DNA of 34,521 nt from Priapulus caudatus (Eukaryota > Priapulida > Priapulimorpha > Priapulimorphida > Priapulidae): NCBI RefSeq assembly GCF_000485595.1, contig NW_014577129.1:270074-304594 (forward strand), in the 5' to 3' direction. Both the position numbers and the translations under genes were made by a program. This document shows positions 10,725 to 20,164 of the stretch, in pieces; positions within the stretch are counted from its first letter, which is position 1; the number at the start of each line of letters is the position of its first letter. The notes beneath the pieces are model-generated. The model was not told the DNA's origin, did not search any database, and saw only the letters and a list, made by a program, of their open reading frames with translations.

Positions 10725-10836
10725 GTAGAGACCGTAGGTGGCGCCGCACGCTCGCTCAGCGCTGTCGACGTAGGTGGTGCCACCTGGTTGCTCGCCACCA
10801 TTCACTGTTGGTGCCAACCCCTGCTCACCACTGTAG
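10725..10836. repeat. Diverged copies of the 64-bp minisatellite
   Basis: Just after the donor, words such as GTAGGTGGCGCC, GTAGGTGGTGCCACC and CTGCTCACCACTGTAG match the unit repeated at 12249-12500. These are old copies. The dispersed repeat lies between the two minisatellite patches. Confidence 0.6.
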
Positions 10837-10837
10837 A

Positions 10838-12012
10838 ATGTGCTAAACTAATCCATTATCCTGGGTGCTAAACTAGGATAAAAGAATGACCACGTGGCCA
10901 CAACAAGGAACGATGGCTGAATTAAATCTCTTTGTTTATAGGCGTGAAGGTGTATTTATATCAGGTGGCCTTGCGTAAAAATACGGAGTTAACACATTAT
11001 GACCCAACTATTTTACTCTACAAGGAAAGCCCTTCAATTTTTGCAAGAAATGCGGTGTACATATGTGTAATATATGGAAGTGGCATTTACATTTACCTAT
11101 ATATATGTGTGCATGTGACATGTGTGCACTCGTTTGTTTGTGTGCATGAATAAAAATAAAGGAGTTCGCTAGGTTAAATTACTGGAAATTAGATTTTGGA
11201 ATTAACAGTTACTATATAACTGATTATAATATACGTACCTGTTTTCAGATAGCAAAAGTGGTTGATACATCCATCTGTACGGGCTTCAGTATACACAGGC
11301 ATGTTTGCGACAAGATTGTGTCGAATTCCTGTGAGTGCGCTGGTGGTGTCGCTACCGCGTATCACTCGGCAAGGAACTTCTAGACTCGGCCAATCTGGTA
11401 CCATCTCAAACGTATTGCGAACGCGGAACTATGCACAGGAAGCGAGGTCAGGAATCGGGCATTCTGCTCGAAGAAGGACACTCAAAGAAATGGCCATGGC
11501 TCCAGCTGGTCCAGGAGGTAATATATACCTTGTCGCATACCTTTGTCTTCTCGGTTATATACGGTAGGTCTATTATAGTTCGAACCCCGATGGTCACTGC
11601 TGCTGTGCTTTTCAGCATGGCACTTAATTCAGATTTGTTTAAGTCGACACATGCTGTAGGAATTAGTTAAGAGCGCTGTCGTAAAGCCATTGTCCCTTAC
11701 TCACATAAAAGCCAGCTAGTAGCTTTGCCGGATGAAGCCCTGTTACAAAAACCAAAGCAACATAGTTGCAGAGGCCATACGATCCATAAATGGCATCAAA
11801 AGGATGGGAGAAGAAACCTGAACAACATCATATCTTTTTATATGTCATTTTCTTCGTTGTAATACAAATTTACACATACACATCTGGATACGTTTGATGT
11901 AGGTTGTGCTCTACGATGATAATGATTCACACATAATTTATAAAAGTACCCATCATTGGACGGTACTATGGTGTCATGATGAGCTTTTAAAACTGTCATC
12001 TGGTATAGGCTT
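10838..12012. repeat. Dispersed repeat, copy 2
   Basis: This copy matches 3682-5010 in the same orientation but is shorter because it lacks many single-base insertions seen there. It sits in the last GHITM intron between diverged and intact 64-bp minisatellite units. A GTTCGAACCCC word at about 11578 looks like a box B, but no tRNA-like structure supports a SINE call. Confidence 0.85.
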
Positions 12013-12238
12013 ATGCAAGGCTCGACACTAACTTTTTTTTTCAGTGGCCCGATCGGGCCACCAAAATCATTGATTTTCAATTTTTGGTGGCCCGAAAATG
12101 AAATCTGGTGGCCCGAAAAAAAAACAAAGAAAAACATTATAAATCTTTATTTCAATCTCGTATTGTATATTATTTGAAAATTGGAAATTGGGCCGTCTGA
12201 TGCACTTGCACAAGTCTTTAAACAACCCCCACACGATG

Positions 12239-12248
12239 NNNNNNNNNN
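12239..12248. other. Assembly gap (10 N)
   Basis: Ten consecutive N bases directly precede the 64-bp tandem array, so the real array length is unknown. Confidence 0.99.
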
Positions 12249-12500
12249 CCACCGTTGACTAGGTGCCACTGCTTGCTCACCACCGTCGACTGTAGGTGGC
12301 GCCACCAGTTTACCACCGTTGACTAGGTGCCACTGCTTGCTCACCACCGTCGACTGTAGGTGGCGCCACCAGTTTACCACCGTTGACTAGGTGCCACTGC
12401 TTGCTCACCACCGTCGACTGTAGGTGGCGCCACCAGTTTACCACCGTTGACTAGGTGCCACTGCCTGCTCACCACCGTCGACTGTAGGTGGCGCCACTTG
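12249..12500. repeat. 64-bp tandem repeat, four units
   Basis: Units start at 12249, 12313, 12377 and 12441 with CCACCGTTGACTAGGTGCC and contain GTCGACTGTAGGTGGCGCC. They are almost identical; the fourth differs at one internal base (CTGCCTGC) and ends before CAGTTTA. The start abuts the N gap, so the array is probably longer. Near-identity with no protein signature points to a minisatellite. Confidence 0.95.
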
Positions 12501-12539
12501 TTAGTTCCAGGTGAATACATGTGGCGGCATCCGTGGAGA

Positions 12540-13225
12540 TGTCTCTGCGACCTGACCACGCTTTCGCTATGACCATGGTGCGTCTCTAGAAAGCTCGACC
12601 CGTTCGTACTACGATTGTACTACGCCCAACACGCTCAGGCCACGACGTTGTGGCGTTGGCATTACATGTTAGTTGCGTCAATACCACGCTCAGATCACGT
12701 CCTACGAACTTGGGGTATAAATTGGGGTGCTACCCTGGCCACCAGTTCAGTGTCCACTATGGATGAGGCAACACTACTCCATGCCATGTTTTTCGTAGAA
12801 GGACAACTCGAATTACTTGATTGCCAAGCCCTCATCATGCTAAGGAGGAGAAATAGAAGACAACTCTATTTATATTGCCGTTGCCAGCGCAGTCGGCTCC
12901 TGACTAGAGCGTGAATAAGTCGCACTAAGAACGTGACTGGTGCGCAGTTGAGGCGCGGTGAGCGTTGCTTAGGCGCAGTGAAAGCGTCGTTTGAACGCAA
13001 TGCGATCGGATTGGTCGCAATAAAGACGCAGTGGGCGCAGTGCAAGTGTGATGCGGGCGTGGTGTTGAGCGTGGTGAAAGCTTGTTGGGCGCAATGAGAT
13101 CAGGGTAAAGACGCACTTAGATCGTAGTATCGGCGCTGGGGCCCAATTGGCTCTCACCACGTTCGGCCAAATTTTTTGAGCGTGGGGCGATCGTGATGAG
13201 CATAGCTCTAGTGTGACGGGGGCTT
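12540..13225 (+). mobile_element. Harbinger-like DNA transposon remnant (tentative)
   Basis: A central block with TATAAA at 12716 and a short ORF (12759-12914) is flanked by GC-rich sequence with quasi-periodic words. ACGCTCA/CACGCT types dominate on the left and GCGCAGTGA/GAGCGTG types on the right, as in inverted subterminal repeats. The right side ends near TAGTGTGACGGGGGCTTTA, resembling ends seen in PIF/Harbinger families. I could not find a matching left terminal repeat, so the boundaries and superfamily are inferred. Confidence 0.4.
12759..12914 (+). pseudogene. Short transposase N-terminus-like ORF
   Basis: This 51-residue ORF starts 43 bp after a TATAAA box. It has an acidic/hydrophobic start (MDEATLLHAMFFVEGQLELL) followed by an Arg-rich patch (LRRRNRRQLY). 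Harbinger transposases often begin with a Leu/Glu-rich helix and an Arg cluster before the nuclease domain, so it may be a truncated N-terminus in an internally deleted element. No catalytic region follows, and the assignment is weak. The long frame starting at 12615 is treated as upstream read-through. Confidence 0.3.
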
Positions 13226-13862
13226 TAGCACCAGTAGATGGCACCTTATATATATCCCAGAGTGCTGTGGTTAAATGGATCAACGTTCCTGTGTTAGTAC
13301 TGTGATGATACTTTATAGTTGAAATACTTGTGTGCATCAATTAGAGTGCATTCTATCAGGAGTCTATCTATCTATCTATTGATAGACTCCTGATTCTATA
13401 GTAGTAACACAAATTGTAAACACAGTATAAAACATCATGTAGCACACTCCCTCCATAGTGCAAGTTGCGTGCTCACAGTACACGTCCGTTCATTCTGTTG
13501 CTGCGAAGAGTGTGTTTAGATGAGGTGACACAGAGAGATGGGCAGTTAGGGAAAAAGTACTGTTGGCATTACATAGAGACGATTGCTCACCATGGTCAGA
13601 AACCATTGCCGGTGATCCATACCGAGGTCACACATTTAACCACAGATTTCACATGCCGTATAAAATGTCATGTATGATGTAGTATCTCACGCACTACATA
13701 GCACTTCATCCTTTACTTTTTTAATGTTTGGCCATTACTTGCTTCTATCATTTGTTATGATGCTATGATGATGCATCTGAGCTTTTTGGTGTGATGTCCA
13801 CTCACAGGTAGATTTACTTTTGTAGGTAAATTATTTCACCTTAGCTTTCCCATTCGTTGCAG
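13226..13862 (+). other. 3' part of last GHITM intron
   Basis: This is mostly unique-looking sequence. A small hairpin has 14-bp arms at 13355-13368 and 13381-13394 (ATCAGGAGTCTATC and its complement) around a TATC-repeat loop. The intron ends in CATTCGTTGCAG. Confidence 0.55.
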
Positions 13863-13944
13863 GTCGATTGGAATCTATCTGGACACGTTGAACATATTCA
13901 TTCGGATCGCAATGATCCTGGGTGGTGGAAACAGGAGGAAGTAA
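13863..13944 (+). CDS. GHITM: GHITM last exon with stop
   Basis: The first G completes Met, then SIGIYLDTLNIFIRIAMIL and GGGNRRK with TAA at 13942-13944. YLDTLNIF carries the second conserved Bax-inhibitor-family Asp, the partner of the one in YDTQ, and the short basic tail matches the C-terminus of other GHITM proteins. The four clean exons total 555 nt, in frame throughout. The 3' UTR is not defined; the first AATAAA downstream is at 14642-14647. The gene is convergent with the b561 gene. Confidence 0.95.
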
Positions 13945-13969
13945 TGGGCAGAAGAGGCACATAACTGGC

Positions 13970-14150
13970 GCTCATAGGGTCTATGTCCCCCAGGGTACTG
14001 CCGGAACGTACCCTGGTCACTATTTGATATGGTTAGGGTTAGGGAGTAGATGTAGGCGATCCCTAGACTCGTTAGTGGAGTAGGCGAGGTACAGTCCGGC
14101 ATATTAGATAGTACCAGGGTACGCCCCTGGGGGACATAGACCCTCTCAGC
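13970..14150. mobile_element. Foldback element with telomere-like loop, copy 1
   Basis: Inverted ends share GGGTCTATGTCCCCCAGGG and then GTACCCTGGT. The loop contains GGTTAGGGTTAGGG. It is flanked by ATAACTGGC (13961-13969) and ATAACTTGC (14151-14159), a 9-bp duplication with one mismatch. It is homologous, in reverse orientation, to 17033-17279. It lies 25 bp after the GHITM stop codon, so it is probably transcribed in the 3' UTR. Confidence 0.8.
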
Positions 14151-14159
14151 ATAACTTGC

Positions 14160-16000
14160 AGGCAAAGTTAGAGCGGGGAACCTACATATGGGCAATACAG
14201 GCTACATTCTGATTCGAAAAATGAAACGATTTGGTTTTAATAGTATAATCATAACTTCTTAACCATACAGATAGTTATATAATAGCTTGCGACTTAGTGC
14301 TGGGACATGCAAATGCAGATATTCAAGATTTTGCGACAAACCTTGCAATATTCTTGAAAAGAGAGGGCCATTGAGTTCAGTTGCAAACCTGAATGATTTC
14401 AGTGGACCTCACTTGTTTGCATAGCAGAGAAACGACTAATGCTTCAACATTAGCCACGGTTGTCGCACATCAAAATATTTTGATAGTTTTACTGGCATTC
14501 CTTGTGTGTGTTATCGACGACTGAGTGTTACACTATTATTTCGTGAAGCAGAGCGAACCAATAACTTTTGAAGCTGCTGGATCGCGCCAATGAACGTTAG
14601 AGAGCATATTTACGCAATTTGGTTAGAGCTCACGATTCATAAATAAAATGCTCAGGTTAACGTTTTGTTAACGTTTACTTCCAATTTAGTCGTGTCCTCG
14701 AATCTTGCATTCAAACGGTCAGGAATTCGTGAATCAGTGAATCCGAAATCCTAGGCAGAAAAGATAGATGTAGTAACAGAAGAAATAGTTGGCACTGCAT
14801 GCTAGCATGAGAATATGTATGCTAGTATATATGGATGTATGTATATATATATATATATTCATGCTGCTATATGCTGTACACTGGAATGATGCAGTTGCTT
14901 TAACTTTTCTGTATATTATTTATATATTCATAAGTATGTTAAATAAATTACTTACATTGTTGTATATACCTAATTGAAAATGTCATCATTATTGAGAAAT
15001 GTGGAACTGCATGATTATACAATCGTATGTCATGTAGTGCACCAAAAATCGATGGGCAAATGTATACATCTATGTGTACTAAATGTACTGATTGTATACA
15101 TCTGTTTGTTTTGGCCAACTCTTAACAGTGAATAGCAATGACACCATAATTATTAATAATGTGAGACCAGTTTTATTAACTTTACAATACAAACACAAAC
15201 AACAATTTCTAGCTGCATGGCTAAGAATTTAGCAGATGTCAGCAGTATACTAGCTACCACTCACAACTCTCATAATTTGCCAAACATAAATTTTGCAGTC
15301 TTGCATGTTTCCTCTCATAGCTTTACAACAATATAGAGCATATTAACGTGTGCCCCTTGCGTGACGACAATGGGACTAACCCAAACGATCCATTTTGGAA
15401 TAATTTATAATTTTATACATCACACACATTACGTATAAGTAGAGGTATAATGATAACACGTTTCTTAACATGCAAAACAACAACTGCTCAACAAAACTGA
15501 CACATATGCCATGCACATTGTACAATTATTTAAACGGTAAAGACAAATAAAACGACCTGAACATACGGTAACCGTAAATTGTGGACACGTAAAGTAAGCT
15601 TAAACAGGAAAGTTTCTTTACTTGCCCTTCTTCACAAAAAAAACACTTGTCTACAACTAAGTAAACTACACAAACTGTCGTGCAAGTCAGTATGATGTGG
15701 ATGCTTCTGTGTGCTCTAATTTGTGATTAAACGGTGTGCTCTAAAGTGATTAGTGCTCTAAGTAGAGGAATTTGCATAGCATGTTTTTCTTCCACTGAGA
15801 TACGTTAACAACTGCAATCACATGACTGATGCATCTATGTGGAATCGTAATGTTTTCTATGCTTTCCAGCTAAGATCATCACAAACTCACAAATTCGAAA
15901 AATAAACTCGTATTTACAGGGATCAGATTTCATCAATACAAGAATTTTCTGAACAAAATATATAGACTTTATACAACAGGCCATAATAAATACATGTATG
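14160..16000. other. Intergenic between convergent genes
   Basis: AT-rich DNA with no recognised gene. Candidate poly(A) signals for GHITM are AATAAA at 14642 and 14942. A TA microsatellite lies at 14842-14858. On the other strand, possible long 3' UTR sequence of the b561 gene cannot be separated from intergenic DNA. Confidence 0.4.
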
Positions 16001-16241
16001 AAAAAATATATCACTACTAAAAGGCACAGCTCCAGTGTTGAAAATTGGTCTATTTCTGAAACTCAAATTCACTAAAACCATAACTGATACATTAGGCATA
16101 TTATATTATATATTATATTAGGCATAAATTTGGCAGATGTTATGGGTATCCCATTGTAGGTTTTATAGATAGTTGAACTTTGAAAATGGCCCAATTTTCA
16201 TGGTTTGCAATTTATACATTTTTAGTAGTGACATATTTTTT
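16001..16241. mobile_element. Candidate MITE with 22-bp inverted ends
   Basis: AAAAAATATATCACTACTAAAA at 16001-16022 is matched by its reverse complement at 16220-16241 with one mismatch. The 241-bp interior is AT-rich and non-coding. I see no clear target duplication in the AT-rich flanks, so the call rests on the inverted ends. Confidence 0.45.
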
Positions 16242-17032
16242 ATTTAAGTAAACGCCGTAGAACATTATACCGATTCCACAAATTTCACACAAAATACGTT
16301 TATCATATAATTTGTAAGCATTAACAATCATAAATATATTTCCCATCAATCAAGAAGTAAAGTAATTTTGTAAATGTACCAAATTTGGTTAGAGTTAGGA
16401 ACAGGCACTGTTGCCAGATAAAACTACTCATAATAGTAATCTTAACACTTTTTCCTGAAGACTAGACCTCCATATACTCCATATGAGAAACCCTAAATAT
16501 TACCACAATTCTGTCAATGGTCCATGAGAAAAAGTCAATGTTAAAACTAATGTTAAGATCAATTTTGATTCTGGCAATGAGCCCCAGATTCCTCACATTT
16601 TATTGTGGCATAAATTTACATCACTAATCCAAGTAATGAGTAGACATAATTAACAAAATATCCTACTTCAAAAATCAATCCAACTCATCTTCATTACGCA
16701 ATAAAAAAAGGAATTGAATATAGTGCAAGAAAACTACAACACTATATATATATCTATTTTTCCAAATATCAATTTTCAATATAATAACTAAACGAATACT
16801 TTGGGAACAGCTATTAATATATAATTAAGTACACTCGTTATCATGTTTGATACTGAAGCAGTGAGTGCCATAACATAAAACGAGTGACATCAACCAAATA
16901 TCCATCTAGAATATTAAAACTATAATGCAGAGTACTGAAGAACCATTTTGAATGGCTCGTCAAAACGTGATCATAATACTATCTGAGTTGAAAACTTCTG
17001 AGTTGCCTGGTCTAATTCTACAGCATACTGTG

Positions 17033-17279
17033 GCTGAGAGGGGCTATGTCCCCCAGGGTACTGCCGGAACGTACCCTGGTACTATCTAATATGCCGGACC
17101 GTACCTCGCCTACTCCACTAACGAGTCTAGGGAGTCGCCTACGCCTACTCCCTAACCCTAACCCTAACCCTAACCCTAACCCTAACCATATCAAATAGTT
17201 ACCAGGGTACGTTCTGGTATACCGGACCGTACCCAGGGTACGTTCCGGCAGTACCCTGGGGGACATAGACCCTATGAGC
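17033..17279. mobile_element. Foldback element with (CCCTAA)n loop, copy 2
   Basis: This is a 247-bp element whose ends pair as GCTGAGAGGGG-CTATGTCCCC and the reverse complement of CATAGACCCTATGAGC. The interior carries about six CCCTAA units (17151-17187). It is flanked by CATACTGTG (17024-17032) and CATACTTTG (17280-17288), a 9-bp duplication with one mismatch. It matches the reverse complement of 13970-14150 and is longer through extra telomere units and an extra GTACCC/GGTACG palindromic piece. Confidence 0.85.
17151..17187 (-). repeat. Interstitial (CCCTAA)n tract
   Basis: Six near-perfect CCCTAA units inside the foldback element, written as TTAGGG on the other strand. The related element at 13970 has only two, so the tract has expanded or contracted. 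Confidence 0.9.
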
Positions 17280-17584
17280 CATACTTTGCATGCAGGGGCA
17301 TGTTTAAACCATGAGGTGATCGAAAACGACCACGAATCTGTACAAGAAATGGATTAAAACGATTCTTAAAATAATGTGCTGACTTATGTGAGATTTTGCT
17401 TCTTTCTAAATGGCAGTCACTGCATATAGTATCAACTCATAGTTTATCCAATGTCTAGTTTCGACAGTCAACATCACGGAGCAACCATTATTGTAACAGA
17501 CAACATCTTTGTTCACCTGGCCTCTGAGGTCACACATACATACACACACCCACACATACGCGTTCGTAGACGTGTGCTTCATAC

Positions 17585-17747
17585 TTAATCCTGACTCAGT
17601 TGAATCATCTCCTCTTCGGGAAGAGGTTGACGCTTGTATTTTGGGTTGATGACCAGATAGATGACGAGGCCAGCAAAGGCAACCAGCAGCAGACCAAGGA
17701 TGTTGATGAACGTGCCCTCGGCAGTGCGGAACGTGCTCATGTCACCC
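17585..17747 (-). CDS. CYB561: Cytochrome b561-family gene, last exon
   Basis: It reads RGDMSTFRTAEGTFINILGL (the Arg codon is split with the previous exon), then a last membrane helix LLLVAFAGLVIYLVINP, and the tail KYKRQPLPEEEMIQLSQD with TAA at 17585-17587. The family ends in just this way: a loop, a final TM helix and a short cytosolic tail. The acceptor is CAG at 17748-17750. The acidic, Leu-containing tail could be a sorting signal as in lysosomal or endosomal paralogues, but that is inference. Confidence 0.93.
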
Positions 17748-18120
17748 CTGAGCGATCACAAACAGTACTAAGTGTAAGATTTTTTAGTGCAGGCTATGCA
17801 TTACAGGCTCTCCTTTATAAAAGACAGAGTTGCCTATAGTATGATGAAAATTACATGAACAGTGAACCACATATTAAGTTGAGGAAACTTAACCAGCCAA
17901 TACTAAGATATGGCGACAAGCAATAATAATTACTGGAACAATCAGGAATTATTATCTATATAATTAACTAATTATTATGTTAATTATCACTATTATTTTT
18001 GTAATAATTATTTTACTCATTATTTGCAAATGATGCGATTTCCAAGAATGATGGAGATTCCACATGAACGTCTATAAACTATGAATCTAGTTGAAGGAAT
18101 AAGAGAACAGGCGTAATCAC
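17748..18120 (-). other. b561 intron
   Basis: A 373-nt intron with a very AT-rich patch at about 17940-18020. No repeat or RNA gene was recognised. Confidence 0.6.
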
Positions 18121-18275
18121 CTAAGGAATAGCAGCTTCTCGGTGAGTCCCATCAGTGCTGTAGCTATGGCCCCGAGGAAGATTGCGATGCCGAAGAACAC
18201 GTGTGTGGGCATGTACCACTGACGTAATGCCAGACTCAGCTTTGGAAATAAGAAGCTCACAAAGCCTGAAACATA
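18121..18275 (-). CDS. CYB561: b561 exon with heme-ligand His177
   Basis: It reads YVSGFVSFLFPKLSLALRQW, then YMPTHVFFGIAIFLGAIATA and LMGLTEKLLFL. The PTHVFFG His (residue 177 of the model) aligns with the fourth conserved heme ligand, and ALMGLTEKL is a strong family block. The acceptor is the TTGCAG before TAT; a second AG ten bases further in (TTTCAG) would put the join out of frame with the previous exon. The donor is AG|GTGATT. Length 155 nt, phase 0 to phase 2. Confidence 0.95.
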
Positions 18276-18923
18276 CTGCAATCACAAGATCTGTCAGCGA
18301 TGTTCAAGGGCATTCCACCGCCTTGTACTACGTCTGGAAGGGAACGACGTTAAACATATACTGTTCTCCAACCATTAAAACTTGTGATGTAAAAGTGTAA
18401 CTACTTCACCAATCTGTTGGAAATCCTGCAGGCAAATTATTTACCGAGAAAATTATGAAACGTAATTGCACAGAAATATTAATGTTTCAAAAAGATTTTC
18501 ACTCGACATGTAAATTGGTAAAATCCCGAATCATAGTGACAGGCAGAACCTTGCCACAACATTCTTTCGCGGGCGTGGCGTCGAGAAGCAGGTTTCGATT
18601 GCGACGTTAAATGGAGACCTAGGTGGACTGAACGAGGGGTAGCTCTACCCAATAAATGTTGCGATAAGGGCATTCTAAAGGTGCTGCTTACTAACAACGT
18701 GTCTCAAAGTCAACATTGCGGCGTGCCAACGTGAAAAACACAAACTGATCTAGCATTAGCATCATTGAACCAACAACAAAATGAAAGCCTTAGACATGGT
18801 TATCTCACTCAAACAGATACGTCCATCATGCTTGTTTATACTCATAGCGTTAAGCGCCGCTAGCAACATGCGAGCAGCGCATTGTTCTCTCTCGCTCAGA
18901 CGGAGACGAGTCAACTTTCTTAC
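18276..18923 (-). other. b561 intron
   Basis: A 648-nt intron starting GTAAGA. I see no repeat array at its 3' splice site, unlike the upstream intron, and no RNA gene. Confidence 0.6.
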
Positions 18924-19135
18924 CTGCAGTCCGAACAGCAGCACGACGCTGAGACCGAGCCAGCTGTGCAGGCTGTACAGGTTCGGATGCGGCGTCGGCT
19001 TGGCGAGGTTGTGAGAGTCGAACACGGCCTTCAGCGCCACGATGACGAAGATGATGGCGAGGAAATGCAGGGACGCGTGCAGCAGCTTCACGTAGAGCTT
19101 CTTCACATTACGGAACACCCTGTAGACGAGGATAG
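18924..19135 (-). CDS. CYB561: b561 exon with heme-ligand His101 and His138
   Basis: It encodes [20 protein letters not shown], then [19 protein letters not shown], a [13 protein letters not shown] loop and [12 protein letters not shown]. Cytochrome b561 proteins have six TM helices and two hemes held by four conserved His. KLLHASLH and LYSLHSW supply two of them (residues 101 and 138), and ILVYR with SLHSW are family signatures linked to ascorbate and acceptor binding. The exon starts after CCTTGCAG, completing a codon begun at 26457, and ends at Q|GTAAGA. Its first 50 nt and its splice acceptor are the source sequence of the adjoining 100-bp array. Confidence 0.95.
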
Positions 19136-20110
19136 CTGCAAGGCAACGATGCAGCCGCGGTAATAACTGCTCACAGATAAACAACCTTCACGTAGAGCTT
19201 CGTCACGTTACGGAACACCCTGTAGACGAGGATAGCTGCAAGGCAACGATGCAGCCGCGGTAATAACTGCTCACAGATAAACAACCTTCACGTAGAGCTT
19301 CATCACGTTATGGAACACCCTGTAGACGAGGATAACTGCAAGGCACGATGCAGCCGCGGTAATAACTGGCTCACAGATGAAACAACCTTCAGCTGTAGAG
19401 CTTCGTCAAACGTTAGCGGAAGCACCAGCCTGTAGACGAGGATAGGCTGCAAGGGCAACGATGCAGCGCGGTAAAATAACTGCTCAGGCAGGTAAACAAC
19501 TTCGCCGTAGAGGCTTCTTCACATTACGGGAACACCCTGTAGCGGGATAGGCTGCAAGGCAACGATGCAAGCCGGCGGTTAATAATGCTCACGAGATTAA
19601 ACAACCTTGCACATAGACCTAGAGCTTGATCACGTTACGGAACAGCCTGTAGCGAGGACATAAGCTGGCCAAGGCAACGATGCAAGCCTGCGGTAATAAA
19701 CGTGCTCCACAGATAAACAACGCTTCACGTAGAGGCTTCGCGTCAACGTTACGGACCGAACACGCCTGTAGACAGAGATAGGCTGGCAAGCAACGATTGC
19801 AGCCGCGGTAAATAACTGCTCACAGGTAAACAACCTTCCGTAAGCTTCTCACATTACGGAACACCCTGTAGACGAGGATAGCTGCAAGGCAACGATGCAG
19901 CCGCGGTAATAACTGCTCACAGATAAACAACCTTCACGTAGACCGTAGAGCTTCATCACGTTACGGAACACCCTGTAGACGAGGATAGCTGCAAGGCAAC
20001 GATGCAGGCCGGCGGTAATGAACTGCTCACAGATAAACAACACTTCCACGTAGAGCTTCGTCACGTTACGGAATCACCCTGGTAGACGAGAGATAACTGC
20101 AAGGGCAACG
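19136..20110 (-). repeat. 100-bp tandem array copying a splice acceptor and exon start (block 1)
   Basis: About nine units follow the true exon. On the - strand each is a 50-nt segment matching the exon start (CTATCCTCGTCTACAGGGTG onward, ending CTACGTGAAG) plus a 50-nt segment that begins GTTGTTTATCTGTGAGC and ends CGTTGCCTTGCAG. So each unit has a GT start, an AG end and an exon-like piece. The first two units are nearly clean at exactly 100 bp; later ones carry many small insertions, probably sequencing errors. Most copies read NVTKLYVK, while the real exon reads NVKKLYVK. Confidence 0.93.
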
Positions 20111-20164
20111 ATAAAAAAGCATCCTAGGCTAACTCATGATGTCGCGTGATATAACAAATTATAG
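20111..20164. repeat. Linker between array and minisatellite (copy 1)
   Basis: The sequence AAAAAGCA-TCCTAGGCTAACTCAT and ATATAACAA-TTATA, followed by GACTTCC, recurs at about 22245 and 24063. It marks the junction in each higher-order block. Confidence 0.85.

Noticed and set aside
12249-12500. CRISPR-like array
   Set aside because: The 64-bp units are contiguous with no distinct spacers, and the context is an animal gene intron.
18762-19184. Single-exon - strand ORF starting [14 protein letters not shown]
   Set aside because: The first residues translate the 50-nt intron-like part of the repeat. The b561 similarity begins at the splice acceptor (19135), and the tail beyond 18924 is intronic.
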